Positions 1 to 9,103 of a stretch of DNA of 64,000 bases are shown in pieces (position 1 is the first letter of the stretch; the number at the start of each line of letters is the position of its first letter). Made by a program: the position numbers and the translations under genes. Origin of the DNA: Ferruginibacter sp. (GTDB lineage: Bacteria > Bacteroidota > Bacteroidia > Chitinophagales > Chitinophagaceae); NCBI GenBank assembly GCA_014379625.1, contig JACMLJ010000065.1, positions 124,001-188,000 of the forward strand, written 5' to 3'. The notes under the pieces are model-generated. The model made no database searches. It was not told the origin of the DNA and saw only the letters and a program-made list of their open reading frames with translations.

Positions 1-1355
1 TCTAAATTATCAGCCAATGGCTTTACATTATAAGAGTCCCCTGAATTTTCCCTTGAGGTATAAGCCTTAACAGTGAAGTTGCTTCCCTTTAATTCCAACT
101 GGTGATTTTGTACCACTACATTATCCAGTTTAATTTTATTTCCTCTCTGGAAAAGTCCATCCATTTTACCCCGCCGGTAAGTGTAGGTTAACTCTGTAGC
201 CGGCCTGATCTTCCAGTGTAGCGCAAGATCAAATTTAAGGTTATCCACTTTGGGATCAACCAGGTCTTTTTCCCAATAACCTGTGCGGGCAACCGCCAAT
301 GTACGGTTTGCAACGCCATCAATATTTAAACCGGTAACAGATACGGTATTACTTAACTGCAGGGCATCATCGCCATATTTATTCCACCCGTCAAAAACTA
401 AATTATTGGCCCCGCTTAATACCGGGTATGCAGGGTTAGCAGTGTTCCTGTTATTGGGATTTTGGTCCAGCCGGGTGTCCGATATCCAGTCTGTGCCACT
501 CAGGTAACCAGCATTGATCTTAAAGGCGAATTTATTATTGAATGCCCTGGCATAGCGTATAGCTGTTTCAGTTAGTAAGGCGGGTGAATGATCGGTACCA
601 TCCACATGGTTTACCCCGATACGCTGAAAAACACTTAACCCCTGTGTTGTAAAAGGATTTTTTGTGATAAGGTTCGACATACCATTAATAGCATTCATAC
701 CATATAAAGCTGAGGCGGCGCCGGGTGTTATTTCAATACTTTGGATATCCAGTTCGGTTGGCCCGATGGCATTGCCCAGCGGTACACCCAATGTAGCCGC
801 CTGCATATCGATCCCATCTACCAACTGCATAAACCGAAAATTATTGGGAATATTAAAGCCCCGAGTATTGGGCACTTTAAATGTGATGGAGGAAGTGGTT
901 AATTGTACCCCCTTTACATTGCCCAACGCATCGTAAAAGGATGCGGCAGGGGTTTCCTTTAACGCCCTGATGTCTAATTTATCGATACTCACCGGAGATT
1001 TTAAGATTTTTTCTGAGGTCCGGCTTGCAGTAACCACCACTTCATTTGCAAGAAATGTCTGGCTGGTTAACTGTATCGCCAGTTTGGAATTCAGGTTTCT
1101 GATCTCAATTTCCTGCGGTGAAAAACCTACGGAAGAAATAACTACCCTGAACGGGAATTTCTGATTGATTACCAAAGAAAACCTGCCTGTTGAATCAGTA
1201 ATGGTTCCTTTGGACGCACCCTTTACCGATATGCTCGCGGCAGCCAGCCCTTCCTGATTTTCTCCCACTACCCTGCCGCTTAAAATAGCGCTACCGTTGA
1301 GCTGTGCTGAAACTATCACTGGTATTAAAAATATGATTACTAATAAATTTTTCAT
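1..1355 (-). CDS. TonB-dependent receptor, N-terminal part (runs off the window)
   Basis: Outer-membrane active-transport receptor; only the first ~450 residues are in the window. Translation from the ATG at 1353-1355 gives a signal peptide (MKNLLVIIFLIPVIVSAQ), a carboxypeptidase-regulatory-like beta domain (GRVVGENQEGLAAASISVKG, then DSTGRF), and a TonB plug domain (EVVVTASRTSEKI, IEITPGAASALYGMNAINGM), followed by the first barrel strands. It lacks the usual SusC signature and no susD gene is next to it, so it is more like a small-molecule receptor than a SusC transporter. A near-perfect inverted repeat shared with the sulfur genes lies 120 bp upstream (1475-1493), so uptake of a sulfur compound is a reasonable inference; the substrate cannot be read from the sequence. 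Confidence 0.9.
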   Translation of the reverse strand, partial: MKNLLVIIFLIPVIVSAQLNGSAILSGRVVGENQEGLAAASISVKGASKGTITDSTGRFSLVINQKFPFRVVISSVGFSPQEIEIRNLNSKLAIQLTSQTFLANEVVVTASRTSEKILKSPVSIDKLDIRALKETPAASFYDALGNVKGVQLTTSSITFKVPNTRGFNIPNNFRFMQLVDGIDMQAATLGVPLGNAIGPTELDIQSIEITPGAASALYGMNAINGMSNLITKNPFTTQGLSVFQRIGVNHVDGTDHSPALLTETAIRYARAFNNKFAFKINAGYLSGTDWISDTRLDQNPNNRNTANPAYPVLSGANNLVFDGWNKYGDDALQLSNTVSVTGLNIDGVANRTLAVARTGYWEKDLVDPKVDNLKFDLALHWKIRPATELTYTYRRGKMDGLFQRGNKIKLDNVVVQNHQLELKGSNFTVKAYTSRENSGDSYNVKPLADNL

Positions 1356-1474
1356 TGTTAATAATTGTTGATTTTGGTTTGATTTTATATTTTATTGTAC
1401 ACTTTGTAAGAAGATCATTTACAACAACATCGGGATGCGGAATATTTTATCATTATATAATTTTGATTTTTTTT

Positions 1475-1493
1475 GTCTACTAATTTAGTGGAC
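1475..1493 (-). promoter_or_regulatory. Putative sulfur-regulon operator 1 (TonB receptor)
   Basis: GTCTACTAATTTAGTGGAC is an inverted repeat with 8 of 9 pairs matching around a central T. It sits 120 bp upstream of the TonB receptor start. The same motif recurs at 3155, 13323 and 34337, each time upstream of a sulfur-related gene. The regulator is not in the window. An Rrf2-type (CymR/IscR-like) repressor is one possibility, but this is inference. Confidence 0.6.
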
Positions 1494-1512
1494 TAAATAA
1501 GTAAAAAAATAG

Positions 1513-3087
1513 TTACAGCATTTTTGATAATATTTTTAAGCTCCAGATGATCACCAGGATACCCAACAAAATAAAAGATGTTTTACGGGGCAACTTCCCT
1601 GCCAGCCTGGCCGCCAGCGGAGCGGCAATAAACCCGCCCAGTATTAAGGCTATGATGGTTTGCCAATGGCTAACCCCTAGTAACGTGAAAAAGGTAAATG
1701 CACTGGCAAGGGTAACAAAAAACTCGGTTAAACTAACCGTGCCAATCACAAACCGGGGGCTGCGGCCTTTGGTAATAAGTGTAGTGGTAACAATAGGCCC
1801 CCAACCTCCCCCACCAAAAGAATCTAAAAATCCACCCAGGCCGGCAAGCGGCCCATAGTGCCTGAATTTTTTTGGCTGGTTCAATTTACGGAATGCATTC
1901 AGGAATATTTTAACTCCGAGGAATAAGGTATAGGCCGCCATAATCGGTCGGATATAACTGCTGTATTTCTCCCCGAGGAAAACCAACAATAAAGCCCCGG
2001 CGATGGCCCCAATTACACCCGGTATCACCAATGCCTTAAATAATTTTTTATTTACATTACCAAATTTGTAATGGCTGTAACCCGAAGCGCCACTTGCAAA
2101 CATTTCGGCCGTATGGATGCTGCCGCTGATGGCTGCGGGGTTGATACCGGTAGATAACAATATAGAAGCACTGGTAACACCGTAGCCCATCCCCAATGCG
2201 CCATCTACCAATTGGGCAAGAAATCCTGCAAGTACCATCCAGTGAAAATTCGGGTCGAGGGTTCGGTAAAATACAACTGCCTGGTCAGATATACCCCTGA
2301 ATGGAATATAGGAAAAAATAAAATGCCCGATCAGCATCAGGGCAAATGCTGCTGCCGAATAAGTGGCTATTTTTTTCCAGCTTTTTTGATCCGGCTTCTC
2401 AGTATCCTCCGTTACTTCCTCTTCCTCCGCCGCTGCTACTTCAACTGTTACCGGTGTTTTTGCCACCAGCCCTTTAGTGAGTTCATTTAACTGCTTTACC
2501 TTTTCATCAAAATTTCCTTTGATATTATTTCTGATAAGCTGGATATTATTCAGCACGTTTTCCATTTCATCAGGCACCAGGTCGCCAATCACTTCTTTTA
2601 AACGTTTGGCGATGGTGGGAGATTTACCGTTGGTGGAGATGGCAATTTTGAGACTGCCTTTTTGAACGATCGAACCAAGGTAAAAATCACATAATTCGGG
2701 TTTGTCTGCGGCATTTACTAATTTACCTTTAAGTTTTGCATCCTCACTTACCTGTGTACTTACCTTTACATCATTAACGGCCACGATTACAATATCCGCT
2801 CCATCGATATCTGTTAACTGGTACGGACGTTCAATTAATTCTATTTTATTATTGTCTGCAACTAATTGTTTTATAGTATCACTGATTTGCGTGGCTACTA
2901 TCCTGATATTGGCTGCGGGGGAATTTTGCAATACTACAGTCAATTTTTCCATGCCTACATAACCCCCTCCCACGATGAGCAATGATAAATTTTCCAATTT
3001 CAGAAATACAGGGAACAGCCGATTCCATGCCGGCGCGATTGCATCCGTTGCCGGGTTGACGGGTTCTGAAATTATCTTTTCATTCAT
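1513..3087 (-). CDS. Fusion: precorrin-2 dehydrogenase/ferrochelatase (Met8/CysG-N) plus TSUP (TauE/SafE) transporter
   Basis: 524 residues, two modules. Residues ~24-215 are a siroheme synthase N-terminal module: an NAD-binding loop LLIVGGGYVGMEK (~37-49), then NAADKPELCDFYLGS and ISTNGKSPTIAKRLKE, all typical of Met8/CysG-B, which oxidises precorrin-2 and inserts iron to give siroheme. A charged linker (~215-235) leads to a multi-pass membrane part with TSUP features (DGALGMGYGVTSASILLS, GPLAGLGGFLDSFGGGGWGPI), the family of sulfite/sulfonate/sulfate permeases. Siroheme is the CysI cofactor, and CobA at 6955 makes its precursor, so the enzyme half fits the cluster. Transport direction and substrate are unknown. 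It appears to have its own promoter (operator at 3155). Confidence 0.9.
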   Translation of the reverse strand: MNEKIISEPVNPATDAIAPAWNRLFPVFLKLENLSLLIVGGGYVGMEKLTVVLQNSPAANIRIVATQISDTIKQLVADNNKIELIERPYQLTDIDGADIVIVAVNDVKVSTQVSEDAKLKGKLVNAADKPELCDFYLGSIVQKGSLKIAISTNGKSPTIAKRLKEVIGDLVPDEMENVLNNIQLIRNNIKGNFDEKVKQLNELTKGLVAKTPVTVEVAAAEEEEVTEDTEKPDQKSWKKIATYSAAAFALMLIGHFIFSYIPFRGISDQAVVFYRTLDPNFHWMVLAGFLAQLVDGALGMGYGVTSASILLSTGINPAAISGSIHTAEMFASGASGYSHYKFGNVNKKLFKALVIPGVIGAIAGALLLVFLGEKYSSYIRPIMAAYTLFLGVKIFLNAFRKLNQPKKFRHYGPLAGLGGFLDSFGGGGWGPIVTTTLITKGRSPRFVIGTVSLTEFFVTLASAFTFFTLLGVSHWQTIIALILGGFIAAPLAARLAGKLPRKTSFILLGILVIIWSLKILSKML

Positions 3088-3154
3088 ACATTATCACCTG
3101 CTGATTACCGGTTTATGCGCTTAAAAATATTTATGTTTTGCGAAGATATGTATT

Positions 3155-3173
3155 CCCTACTAAATTAGTAGAC
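3155..3173 (-). promoter_or_regulatory. Putative sulfur-regulon operator 2 (siroheme synthase/TSUP gene)
   Basis: CCCTACTAAATTAGTAGAC: 7 of 9 pairs match, and the 13-bp core TACTAAATTAGTA is a perfect palindrome. It lies 68 bp upstream of the fusion gene start and 78 bp downstream of cysI, which suggests a separate transcription start for the fusion gene. No exact TAnnTTTG element abuts it. Confidence 0.55.
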
Positions 3174-3250
3174 TATTGAAGATTTTTTTTTATTTTTTTT
3201 TAAACCCGTGTTATACCGCATCACCCACCGGATAAGGACGAAATACTACG

Positions 3251-4933
3251 CTAAATATTCTCTGCTCCTACAAATTGCTTTCGCCAGGTATAGTCGCCGA
3301 AAGATTCGGTGTTATTTCGCTCCTTTTTAAATGATGCAAACATGGTATCCAGTTCAGAAAGGATCTGCACTTCATCCAGGGCCTCCTTGTACAGTTTATT
3401 CAACCGTTCCCCCGCATGGTCACCACCTAAATGAAGGTTATATTTTCCTATCGCTGTTCCCACTAAGCCAATTTCCGAGGCATATGGCCTTGCACATCCA
3501 TTGGGACAACCGGTCATCCGCATAATAATATTTTCATTTTCAAGATTATGCTTTACCAGCAGTGGCTCTACTTTGGAAAGCAATTCAGGCATATAACGCT
3601 GTCCTTCAGCAAGGGCGAGCGGACAGGTAGGCAGGGCTACGCAGGCAATCGCATTTTTGCGTATAGCCGAAGCCGTTTCTGTATGTTCAATTATTTTAAA
3701 CCGTTGTAATATTTCATTGATGAATTCTTTATTTTTATCTGCCACATCGCTGATGATCATATTTTGATTACTGGTAAACAGGAAATTGGTTTTACCTGTT
3801 TTAGCTACCTCCAGTAAAGCGGTCTTCAGGGCAATTTTTTCATCATCCAATATCCGCCCATTTTCTATAAACAAAGTATAAAACCAACGCCCTTTATCAT
3901 TTTGTTCCCAGCCATACCGGTCGGCACGACTAGTAAAACTAAATGGCCTGGCAGGTTCCAGCTCAAAACCGGTTCGCTTTTCGACTTCTTTACGGTATTG
4001 ATCAACACCCATCCTGTCGAGCGTATATTTTAACCTGGCCAGCTTACGGTCGCTCCTGTTACCAAAGTCACGCTGAACGGTGAGTATTTCGTACACCGTT
4101 TTTAATATCTTTTCTTCCGTATCCACAAACCCAATCACAGTACCTAATCTTGCGTAAGTTTCGGCATTGCCATGAGTAGTGGACAGGCCGCCTCCAATCG
4201 CAACATTAAAACCTTTTAACTCGTTGTCTTCAATGATTGCAATCAACCCGATATCATTGGTAAAAACATCCACATCATTATTGGGTGGAATGGCGATGCC
4301 GATTTTAAATTTCCTGGGCATGTAACGATCCTGGTATAAAGGATCTTCTTCCACCTTTTTATCAACAACTAATTCTTCATCCAGCCATATTTCGTAATAG
4401 GCTTTTGTTTTAGGCATCAGTAACATACTGATCTTATTCGCGTAAGCAAATACCTTATCATGCAAAGGAGATTCGCGGGGATTGGAACTGCAGGATACGT
4501 TGCGGTTTATATCACCACAGGTTGCAATGGAATCCAGGTGCGCTTCGTTAAAAGCCTGGATGGTAGGTTTGATGGATGCCTTGATCAACCCGTGTAACTG
4601 GATGGTTTGCCGGGTAGTAATTTTAATTACACCGGTAGAATTGTCCCCCGCAATATTATTGGCGGCGATCCATTGTTTTGCGCTAATAAAACCACCGGGA
4701 AGGCGTAAACGAATCATAAATGTATAGAGGCGGTCTAGTTTTTTAGCGGCACGTTCTTCTCTCCGGTCCCTGTCATCCTGCTGGTACATGCCGTGAAACT
4801 TAATCACCGCCTGGTCGTCTTCACGGATAGCGCCGGTTATTTCATCCTGCAGGCTTTGGCGGATACTTCCCCTGAGCGCATCACTTTCAAGTTTTATTTT
4901 TTCAATCGCTGATAATTTTATTTTATCTGACAT
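3251..4933 (-). CDS. cysI: Assimilatory sulfite reductase hemoprotein (beta) subunit
   Basis: 560 residues, the normal length for CysI. It carries out the six-electron reduction of sulfite to sulfide on a siroheme/[4Fe-4S] centre with electrons from CysJ. The N-terminus has the ferredoxin-like repeat (FHGMYQQDDRDRR, FMIRLRLPGGFI). The second repeat holds the cluster and siroheme cysteines in ACVALPTCPLALAEGQRYMP and RMTGCPNGCARPYASEIG. All four cysteines are present. Start: ATG at 4931-4933, beginning MSDKIKLSAIEKIK. It follows cysJ across a 254-bp gap filled by a heptamer array and a hairpin repeat, so co-transcription with cysJ is likely but not proven. Confidence 0.96.
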   Translation of the reverse strand: MSDKIKLSAIEKIKLESDALRGSIRQSLQDEITGAIREDDQAVIKFHGMYQQDDRDRREERAAKKLDRLYTFMIRLRLPGGFISAKQWIAANNIAGDNSTGVIKITTRQTIQLHGLIKASIKPTIQAFNEAHLDSIATCGDINRNVSCSSNPRESPLHDKVFAYANKISMLLMPKTKAYYEIWLDEELVVDKKVEEDPLYQDRYMPRKFKIGIAIPPNNDVDVFTNDIGLIAIIEDNELKGFNVAIGGGLSTTHGNAETYARLGTVIGFVDTEEKILKTVYEILTVQRDFGNRSDRKLARLKYTLDRMGVDQYRKEVEKRTGFELEPARPFSFTSRADRYGWEQNDKGRWFYTLFIENGRILDDEKIALKTALLEVAKTGKTNFLFTSNQNMIISDVADKNKEFINEILQRFKIIEHTETASAIRKNAIACVALPTCPLALAEGQRYMPELLSKVEPLLVKHNLENENIIMRMTGCPNGCARPYASEIGLVGTAIGKYNLHLGGDHAGERLNKLYKEALDEVQILSELDTMFASFKKERNNTESFGDYTWRKQFVGAENI

Positions 4934-4980
4934 GGCTAATTATTTTTTTCGGTTTTCAATTTGATACCGATGGGTTGGTG

Positions 4981-5071
4981 GTTGATCGTTGATCGTTTTT
5001 CGTTGATGGTTGATCGTTGATCGTTTTTCGTTGATGGTTGATCGTTGATCGTTGATCATTGATCGTAGATG
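4981..5071. repeat. Heptamer array A (GTTGATC units), between cysI and cysJ
   Basis: Thirteen consecutive 7-bp units without a slip, mostly GTTGATC with variants GTTTTTC, GTTGATG, ATTGATC and GTAGATG. There is higher-order structure: a 28-bp block of four units is repeated twice (4981-5008 and 5009-5036). The array lies in the cysJ-cysI intergenic gap. Confidence 0.95.
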
Positions 5072-5111
5072 GGCTTCACCCATCGCTGTTATATGTCGCC
5101 CTTTCAGGGCT
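5068..5111. repeat. Dispersed palindromic repeat (hairpin pair), copy 1
   Basis: Two adjacent hairpins: GATGGGCTTCACCCATC (5068-5084) and GCCCTTTCAGGGC (5098-5110), separated by 13 bp. The same pair occurs in inverted orientation at 19552-19594, and a single related hairpin lies at 10029-10045. It may act as a terminator or processing site inside the cys operon. Confidence 0.8.
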
Positions 5112-5187
5112 TTTTACTTTTTCACACCATTCTTTAACCAACTTCCAGCATCATCAGGAACACTTCTTTGCGCGCAGCCAGGCTGTT

Positions 5188-6882
5188 TTAATACACATCC
5201 TTCTCATACCTGCCCTCTTCTTCGAGTTGCTCTAAATATTTTTTTGCTTCTTCGCTGGTTTTGTTTCCCTGCTGTTCAAAAATCCGGAGTAAAGTGTTTT
5301 CCACATCTGCACTCATCGGGTCTTTTTTACCACACACAAAGAAATACCCGCCTCCATTCAGCCACTCATACAATTCTGCCGCATGCTTCAGCATCTTATG
5401 CTGCACATATATTTTTTCCTTTTGGTCCCTTGAAAAAGCCAGGTTTACTTTGGTCAATACACCGGTTTCATACCAGTTCTGAATTTCTGTCTGGTATAAA
5501 AAATCACTTGTAAAATGTTGCTCGCCAAAAAACAGCCAGTTCCTTCCTGAAGCGCCTGTAGCATCTCTTTCGGCCAGGAATGATCGAAAAGCGGCGATAC
5601 CCGTACCCGGTCCCACCATAATGATATCTTTGTCGGCGGCAGGCAGACGGAATCTTTTATTGGGCTGTATGAAAAACTTTTGCGGGTCTTCCACTTTTAG
5701 CTGGGATAAGTAATTGGAACATAAACCAATTTTGGTATCATTGTTTACCCTAAAAATATCCTTCACTGCCACAATATGCACTTCACCTTCGTGTGCGGCC
5801 GGCGAAGATGCGATAGTATACAGCCTGGGTGAGATGGCATTCATTTTCAAAATGATCTCTTCAAACTGTAATGCATCCGTTACCGGGTATATTTTCAATA
5901 GGTCCAGCAGGTTCATCCTTGTTGCAGGAATCTGATGTTTTGTAATTTCAGCATATTGCTTTACCAGGCGTTCCGTTAAATGAATGATATTTATTTTATG
6001 CCGCAACAGGTTGTAAATAGAAAATTCTTCATTCTTAAACAGCACTATTTTGCCAGCATCGGCGCCACTTTCAGCTATGATGGCATCCACTTCATTTGCG
6101 GGATTTTCCGGTACAATACCTATTGAATCCCCACATTGGTATTCCAGCCCTTCCGCAGCTATTTCTATATGCCAGGTTTCTTTGTTGGAGCCCCGGTCGT
6201 TTAAATTTATTTTAGTCAGCACTGTACCGCTATACGTTTGTTTACCCGCTTTTTTTGCAACTACCGGCGCCACTTCTATAAATACATCCTTATTTTTGTT
6301 GCTTAATTTTTCCAGTACAGTATTGAACCACCCGTTTGCATCATCGTCATATTCAACATCACATTTCTGCAACGGCGCAATACGGATGCCACCCAGTTTA
6401 CTCAACTGTTCATCCATCTCTTCGCCGGTTTTACAATACAAAGGATAAGAAGTATCACCCAGGGCCAGTACGCTGTATTTTAATTTATTTAACTGAAAGC
6501 CATTCTGGTGAATATGATCATAAAATTTCTTTGCTGCAAGTGGAGGTTCGCCCTCCCCATGCGTACTTATTACGGCTAATAAATATTCTTCCTTTGGTAA
6601 GTCCGTTAAGCGGTATTGATCCATGCCAATCACTTTCGCGTGTATATGTTGCTGTTTTGCCTTTGTAGCAAAATCTGTCGCCAGTCTTTTTGAATTACCC
6701 GTTTCAGTTCCATACACGATGGTAATTTTGTTGATAGACGCACTGGCAGCTTCGGGAGGAGCCACCCGCCTGGCCTGGTTTTGTACCACTCCGTTCAAAT
6801 ATCCATTCATCCAGATCAATTCCTCCCTGCCGGAGTTGCTGATCAGATCAAGAAATATTTTAAATTTTGATTCTCCTAACAT
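5188..6882 (-). CDS. cysJ: NADPH-sulfite reductase flavoprotein (alpha) subunit
   Basis: 564 residues; passes electrons from NADPH through FAD and FMN to CysI. Domains in order: flavodoxin-like FMN domain (~51-195, phosphate loop TIVYGTETGNSKRLATDF, plus STHGEGEPP and LGDTSYPLYC); FAD-binding domain (~215-420, PRLYTIASSP); NADPH domain (~420-564, MVGPGTGIAAFRSFLAERDA and YFFVCGKKDPM). The C-terminus GRYEKDVY matches the RYxxDVY tail of CysJ. The ~40 residues before the flavodoxin domain begin MLGESKFKIFLDL. It lies 72 bp downstream of cobA, in the same direction. Confidence 0.95.
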   Translation of the reverse strand: MLGESKFKIFLDLISNSGREELIWMNGYLNGVVQNQARRVAPPEAASASINKITIVYGTETGNSKRLATDFATKAKQQHIHAKVIGMDQYRLTDLPKEEYLLAVISTHGEGEPPLAAKKFYDHIHQNGFQLNKLKYSVLALGDTSYPLYCKTGEEMDEQLSKLGGIRIAPLQKCDVEYDDDANGWFNTVLEKLSNKNKDVFIEVAPVVAKKAGKQTYSGTVLTKINLNDRGSNKETWHIEIAAEGLEYQCGDSIGIVPENPANEVDAIIAESGADAGKIVLFKNEEFSIYNLLRHKINIIHLTERLVKQYAEITKHQIPATRMNLLDLLKIYPVTDALQFEEIILKMNAISPRLYTIASSPAAHEGEVHIVAVKDIFRVNNDTKIGLCSNYLSQLKVEDPQKFFIQPNKRFRLPAADKDIIMVGPGTGIAAFRSFLAERDATGASGRNWLFFGEQHFTSDFLYQTEIQNWYETGVLTKVNLAFSRDQKEKIYVQHKMLKHAAELYEWLNGGGYFFVCGKKDPMSADVENTLLRIFEQQGNKTSEEAKKYLEQLEEEGRYEKDVY

Positions 6883-6954
6883 TTTGCTGTTTTTTATTTT
6901 TAAACGTCACCGCAAGAACCGGGTATACTGGCAGTTTTCTGTTTTTACGCTGAA

Positions 6955-7803
6955 TTATTTTTCGATTTCCAATTCTTCCCTTATCAGATTTTCATACTGA
7001 ATATCTTCAACAGGTTTAAAATACTCTCCCATTGCAACCGGTTTTTGCAACCAGGCAAATTTTTCATGCAGGGCAACCACTTTTCCAATGATCACCAATG
7101 TGGGAGAAGTGTATGCTTTTCCTTTACAGTTGCTTTCGTAATCATACAAATTAGCAATATGAACCTGTTGAAAAGGCGTGGTAGCTTGTTCTACTACTGC
7201 TAATAATTTATCTTCACTGATATTGTTTTTCACCAGGTTGTCCACCACGTTGTCTAATGTTTCGGAGGACATGTAAAATACCAGGGTATCATCGGTTTGC
7301 GCCAGTTCTCTCCAGTATGCCGCGGTAACCACGTCCGACTTGTAATGGGTCAGCAGCCGCACGGCGGTTGAATACCCGCGTGCAGTTAAAGGTAAACCTG
7401 TGTAAGCAGCGGCGCCCATGGCTGCTGAAACTCCAGGTATTATTTCATAAGGGATATGGTGACTTACAATCGCCTCCAGTTCATCTAAAATATTGGAAAA
7501 TATAGAAACATCCCCTCCTTTGAGGCGCACCACTAATTTTCCTTCCTGTGCAAACTGCACCATCAGTTCGTTGATGCTTTTTTGTGGCGTACTGAATCCC
7601 CTGCGGCATTGCTTTCCCACATAAATTATCTGGGCGGTACTGTTTACATATTCGGTTAATATTTCTTTACTAACTAAGCGGTCCGTTAACACAATATCCG
7701 CCAGTTGGAGATATCGTGCAGCCTTCACCGTGATCAACTCCGGGTCGCCACAGCCTGCTCCTGCGAGTATCACTTTTCCGTTATGCTGAATGTTTTGTGC
7801 CAT
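6955..7803 (-). CDS. cobA: Uroporphyrinogen-III C-methyltransferase (SUMT)
   Basis: 282 residues; methylates uroporphyrinogen III twice with SAM to give precorrin-2, the branch point toward siroheme. Motifs: VILAGAGCGDPELITVKA near the N-terminus, then DIVLTDRLVS, VRLKGGDVSIFS, and PYEIIPGVSAAMGAAAYTGLPLT, all typical of SUMT. The frame stays open upstream to 8037, but those extra 78 residues are translated heptamer repeat (NDQQPTTNDQ), so the ATG at 7801-7803 (MAQNIQHNGK) is chosen. Uroporphyrinogen III would come from HemD at 17.5 kb, and precorrin-2 would go to the Met8-like domain at 1513-3087. Confidence 0.93.
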   Translation of the reverse strand: MAQNIQHNGKVILAGAGCGDPELITVKAARYLQLADIVLTDRLVSKEILTEYVNSTAQIIYVGKQCRRGFSTPQKSINELMVQFAQEGKLVVRLKGGDVSIFSNILDELEAIVSHHIPYEIIPGVSAAMGAAAYTGLPLTARGYSTAVRLLTHYKSDVVTAAYWRELAQTDDTLVFYMSSETLDNVVDNLVKNNISEDKLLAVVEQATTPFQQVHIANLYDYESNCKGKAYTSPTLVIIGKVVALHEKFAWLQKPVAMGEYFKPVEDIQYENLIREELEIEK

Positions 7804-7816
7804 TTGAGAATGCCGG

Positions 7817-7963
7817 GTGTTGGGTGTTGATGGTTGGTGTTGGTCGTTGGTTGTTGATCGTTGGTCGTTGGTTGTTGGCTGTTGATCGTTGGTCGTTGGG
7901 TGTTGGCTGTTGGCTGTTGGTCGTTGGTTGTTGGCTGTTGATCGTTGGTCGTTGATGACAAGA
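7817..7963. repeat. Heptamer array B (NYGTTGR units), between cysK and cobA
   Basis: About 21 units of 7 bp read on the + strand as TCGTTGG, TTGTTGG, CTGTTGA, CTGTTGG, GTGTTGG and similar, with one 6-bp unit near 7838. It ends 13 bp before the cobA start and creates a spurious in-frame extension of cobA. Confidence 0.95.
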
Positions 7964-8030
7964 ATTCGGGATTTATGTCTTAGGGCAATATTCGTTACCA
8001 AACCATTGCAGGTACGAAAGACTGCGGCTT

Positions 8031-8093
8031 TCAACAATCAACGATCAACCTTCAACCATCAACGACCAACCATCAACGATCAACCATCAACCG
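8031..8093. repeat. Heptamer array C (TCAACSA units), abutting the cysK stop codon
   Basis: Nine exact 7-bp units (TCAACAA, TCAACGA, TCAACCT, TCAACCA, CCAACCA, TCAACCG). The last unit ends at 8093, directly before the cysK stop triplet at 8094-8096. It is the complement family of array B, so the two face each other across ~67 bp of unique sequence (7964-8030). Confidence 0.95.
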
Positions 8094-9005
8094 CTAAAAC
8101 AATCCTTCAATTGATAAATATCTTTCGCCCGTATCATAATTATAAGTTAATACCCTGGAGCCCTCCGGAATTTCTGCAAGCTTTTTTGCAACTGCCGCCA
8201 GTGAAGCCCCGGTTGAAATACCGGCTAAAATGCCTTCTTCTTTTGCGAGTCTTTGTGCATAGGTAAAAGCCTCTTCTTTTGTCACCTGTATCACTCCATC
8301 CAGCATATCTTTATTTAAAATAGAAGGGATGAACCCCGCGCCAATGCCTTGTATGGGATGTGGCCCCGGCGTACCTCCACTTAATACCGGTGATAATTCA
8401 GGTTCCACCGCAAATACCTTCAGGTTAGGAAAATGTTGTTTTAAAACTTCCGCCACACCGGTAATATGGCCGCCGGTACCCACACCGGTTATTAAATAGT
8501 CCAGGCCCTCCGGGAAATCATTCAGTATCTCTACTGCTGAAGTTTGCCGGTGAATTTCCGTATTTGCGGGGTTATCAAACTGCTGGGGCATCCAACCGTT
8601 GGGTGTTGCAGCAACGAGTTCGCCTGCTTTTTCTATGGCGCCTTTCATGCCTTTTTCACGGGGCGTTAACACAAACTCTGCCCCGTACAATGCCATTAAA
8701 CGCCTGCGTTCAATACTCATGCTTTCGGGCATCACCAAAATAATTTTATACCCTTTTACGGCGGCCACTAATGCCAGGCCAATCCCTGTATTACCCGAGG
8801 TGGGCTCTATGATAACACTGTCTTTATTCAACAACCCTTTTTGCTCGGCATCTTCTATCATCGACAAGGCAATACGGTCTTTGATGCTTGCACCGGGATT
8901 TGTTTTTTCGAGTTTGATCCAAACTTCATGTTTGCTATCATATAATTTATTAATCCGCACATGCGGGGTATTGCCGATTGTTTCTAAGATGTTATTTGCT
9001 TTCAT
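8094..9005 (-). CDS. cysK: Cysteine synthase (O-acetylserine sulfhydrylase), PLP-dependent
   Basis: 303 residues; combines O-acetylserine with sulfide to give cysteine. The PLP lysine is in [18 protein letters not shown]; the asparagine loop is [16 protein letters not shown]; the phosphate loop is [15 protein letters not shown]. Length and motifs fit the CysK branch better than CysM, but the two are hard to separate by eye. It follows cysE by 98 bp, a pairing that matches the known CysE-CysK complex. Confidence 0.95.
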   Translation of the reverse strand: MKANNILETIGNTPHVRINKLYDSKHEVWIKLEKTNPGASIKDRIALSMIEDAEQKGLLNKDSVIIEPTSGNTGIGLALVAAVKGYKIILVMPESMSIERRRLMALYGAEFVLTPREKGMKGAIEKAGELVAATPNGWMPQQFDNPANTEIHRQTSAVEILNDFPEGLDYLITGVGTGGHITGVAEVLKQHFPNLKVFAVEPELSPVLSGGTPGPHPIQGIGAGFIPSILNKDMLDGVIQVTKEEAFTYAQRLAKEEGILAGISTGASLAAVAKKLAEIPEGSRVLTYNYDTGERYLSIEGLF

Positions 9006-9103
9006 TATGGTGTTTATATTTAGTTTGTTTTTTATAACGCTGCGTAATGTTTTCTACTACTAATAATGTTGATCCAGGCTCCTCTACCGCGGCGGGGCAG
9101 GGG

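Noticed and set aside
4981..5071. Heptamer arrays considered as CRISPR
   Set aside because: Units are 7 bp with no spacers, and no cas genes are present.
5052..5513. Large antisense open frames over cysJ and other genes
   Set aside because: They run opposite to well-supported genes and show no protein features of their own.
7804..8037. In-frame N-terminal extension of CobA by 78 residues
   Set aside because: The extension is translated heptamer repeat (NDQQPTTNDQ and similar) with no family similarity; the ATG at 7801-7803 gives a normal SUMT N-terminus.
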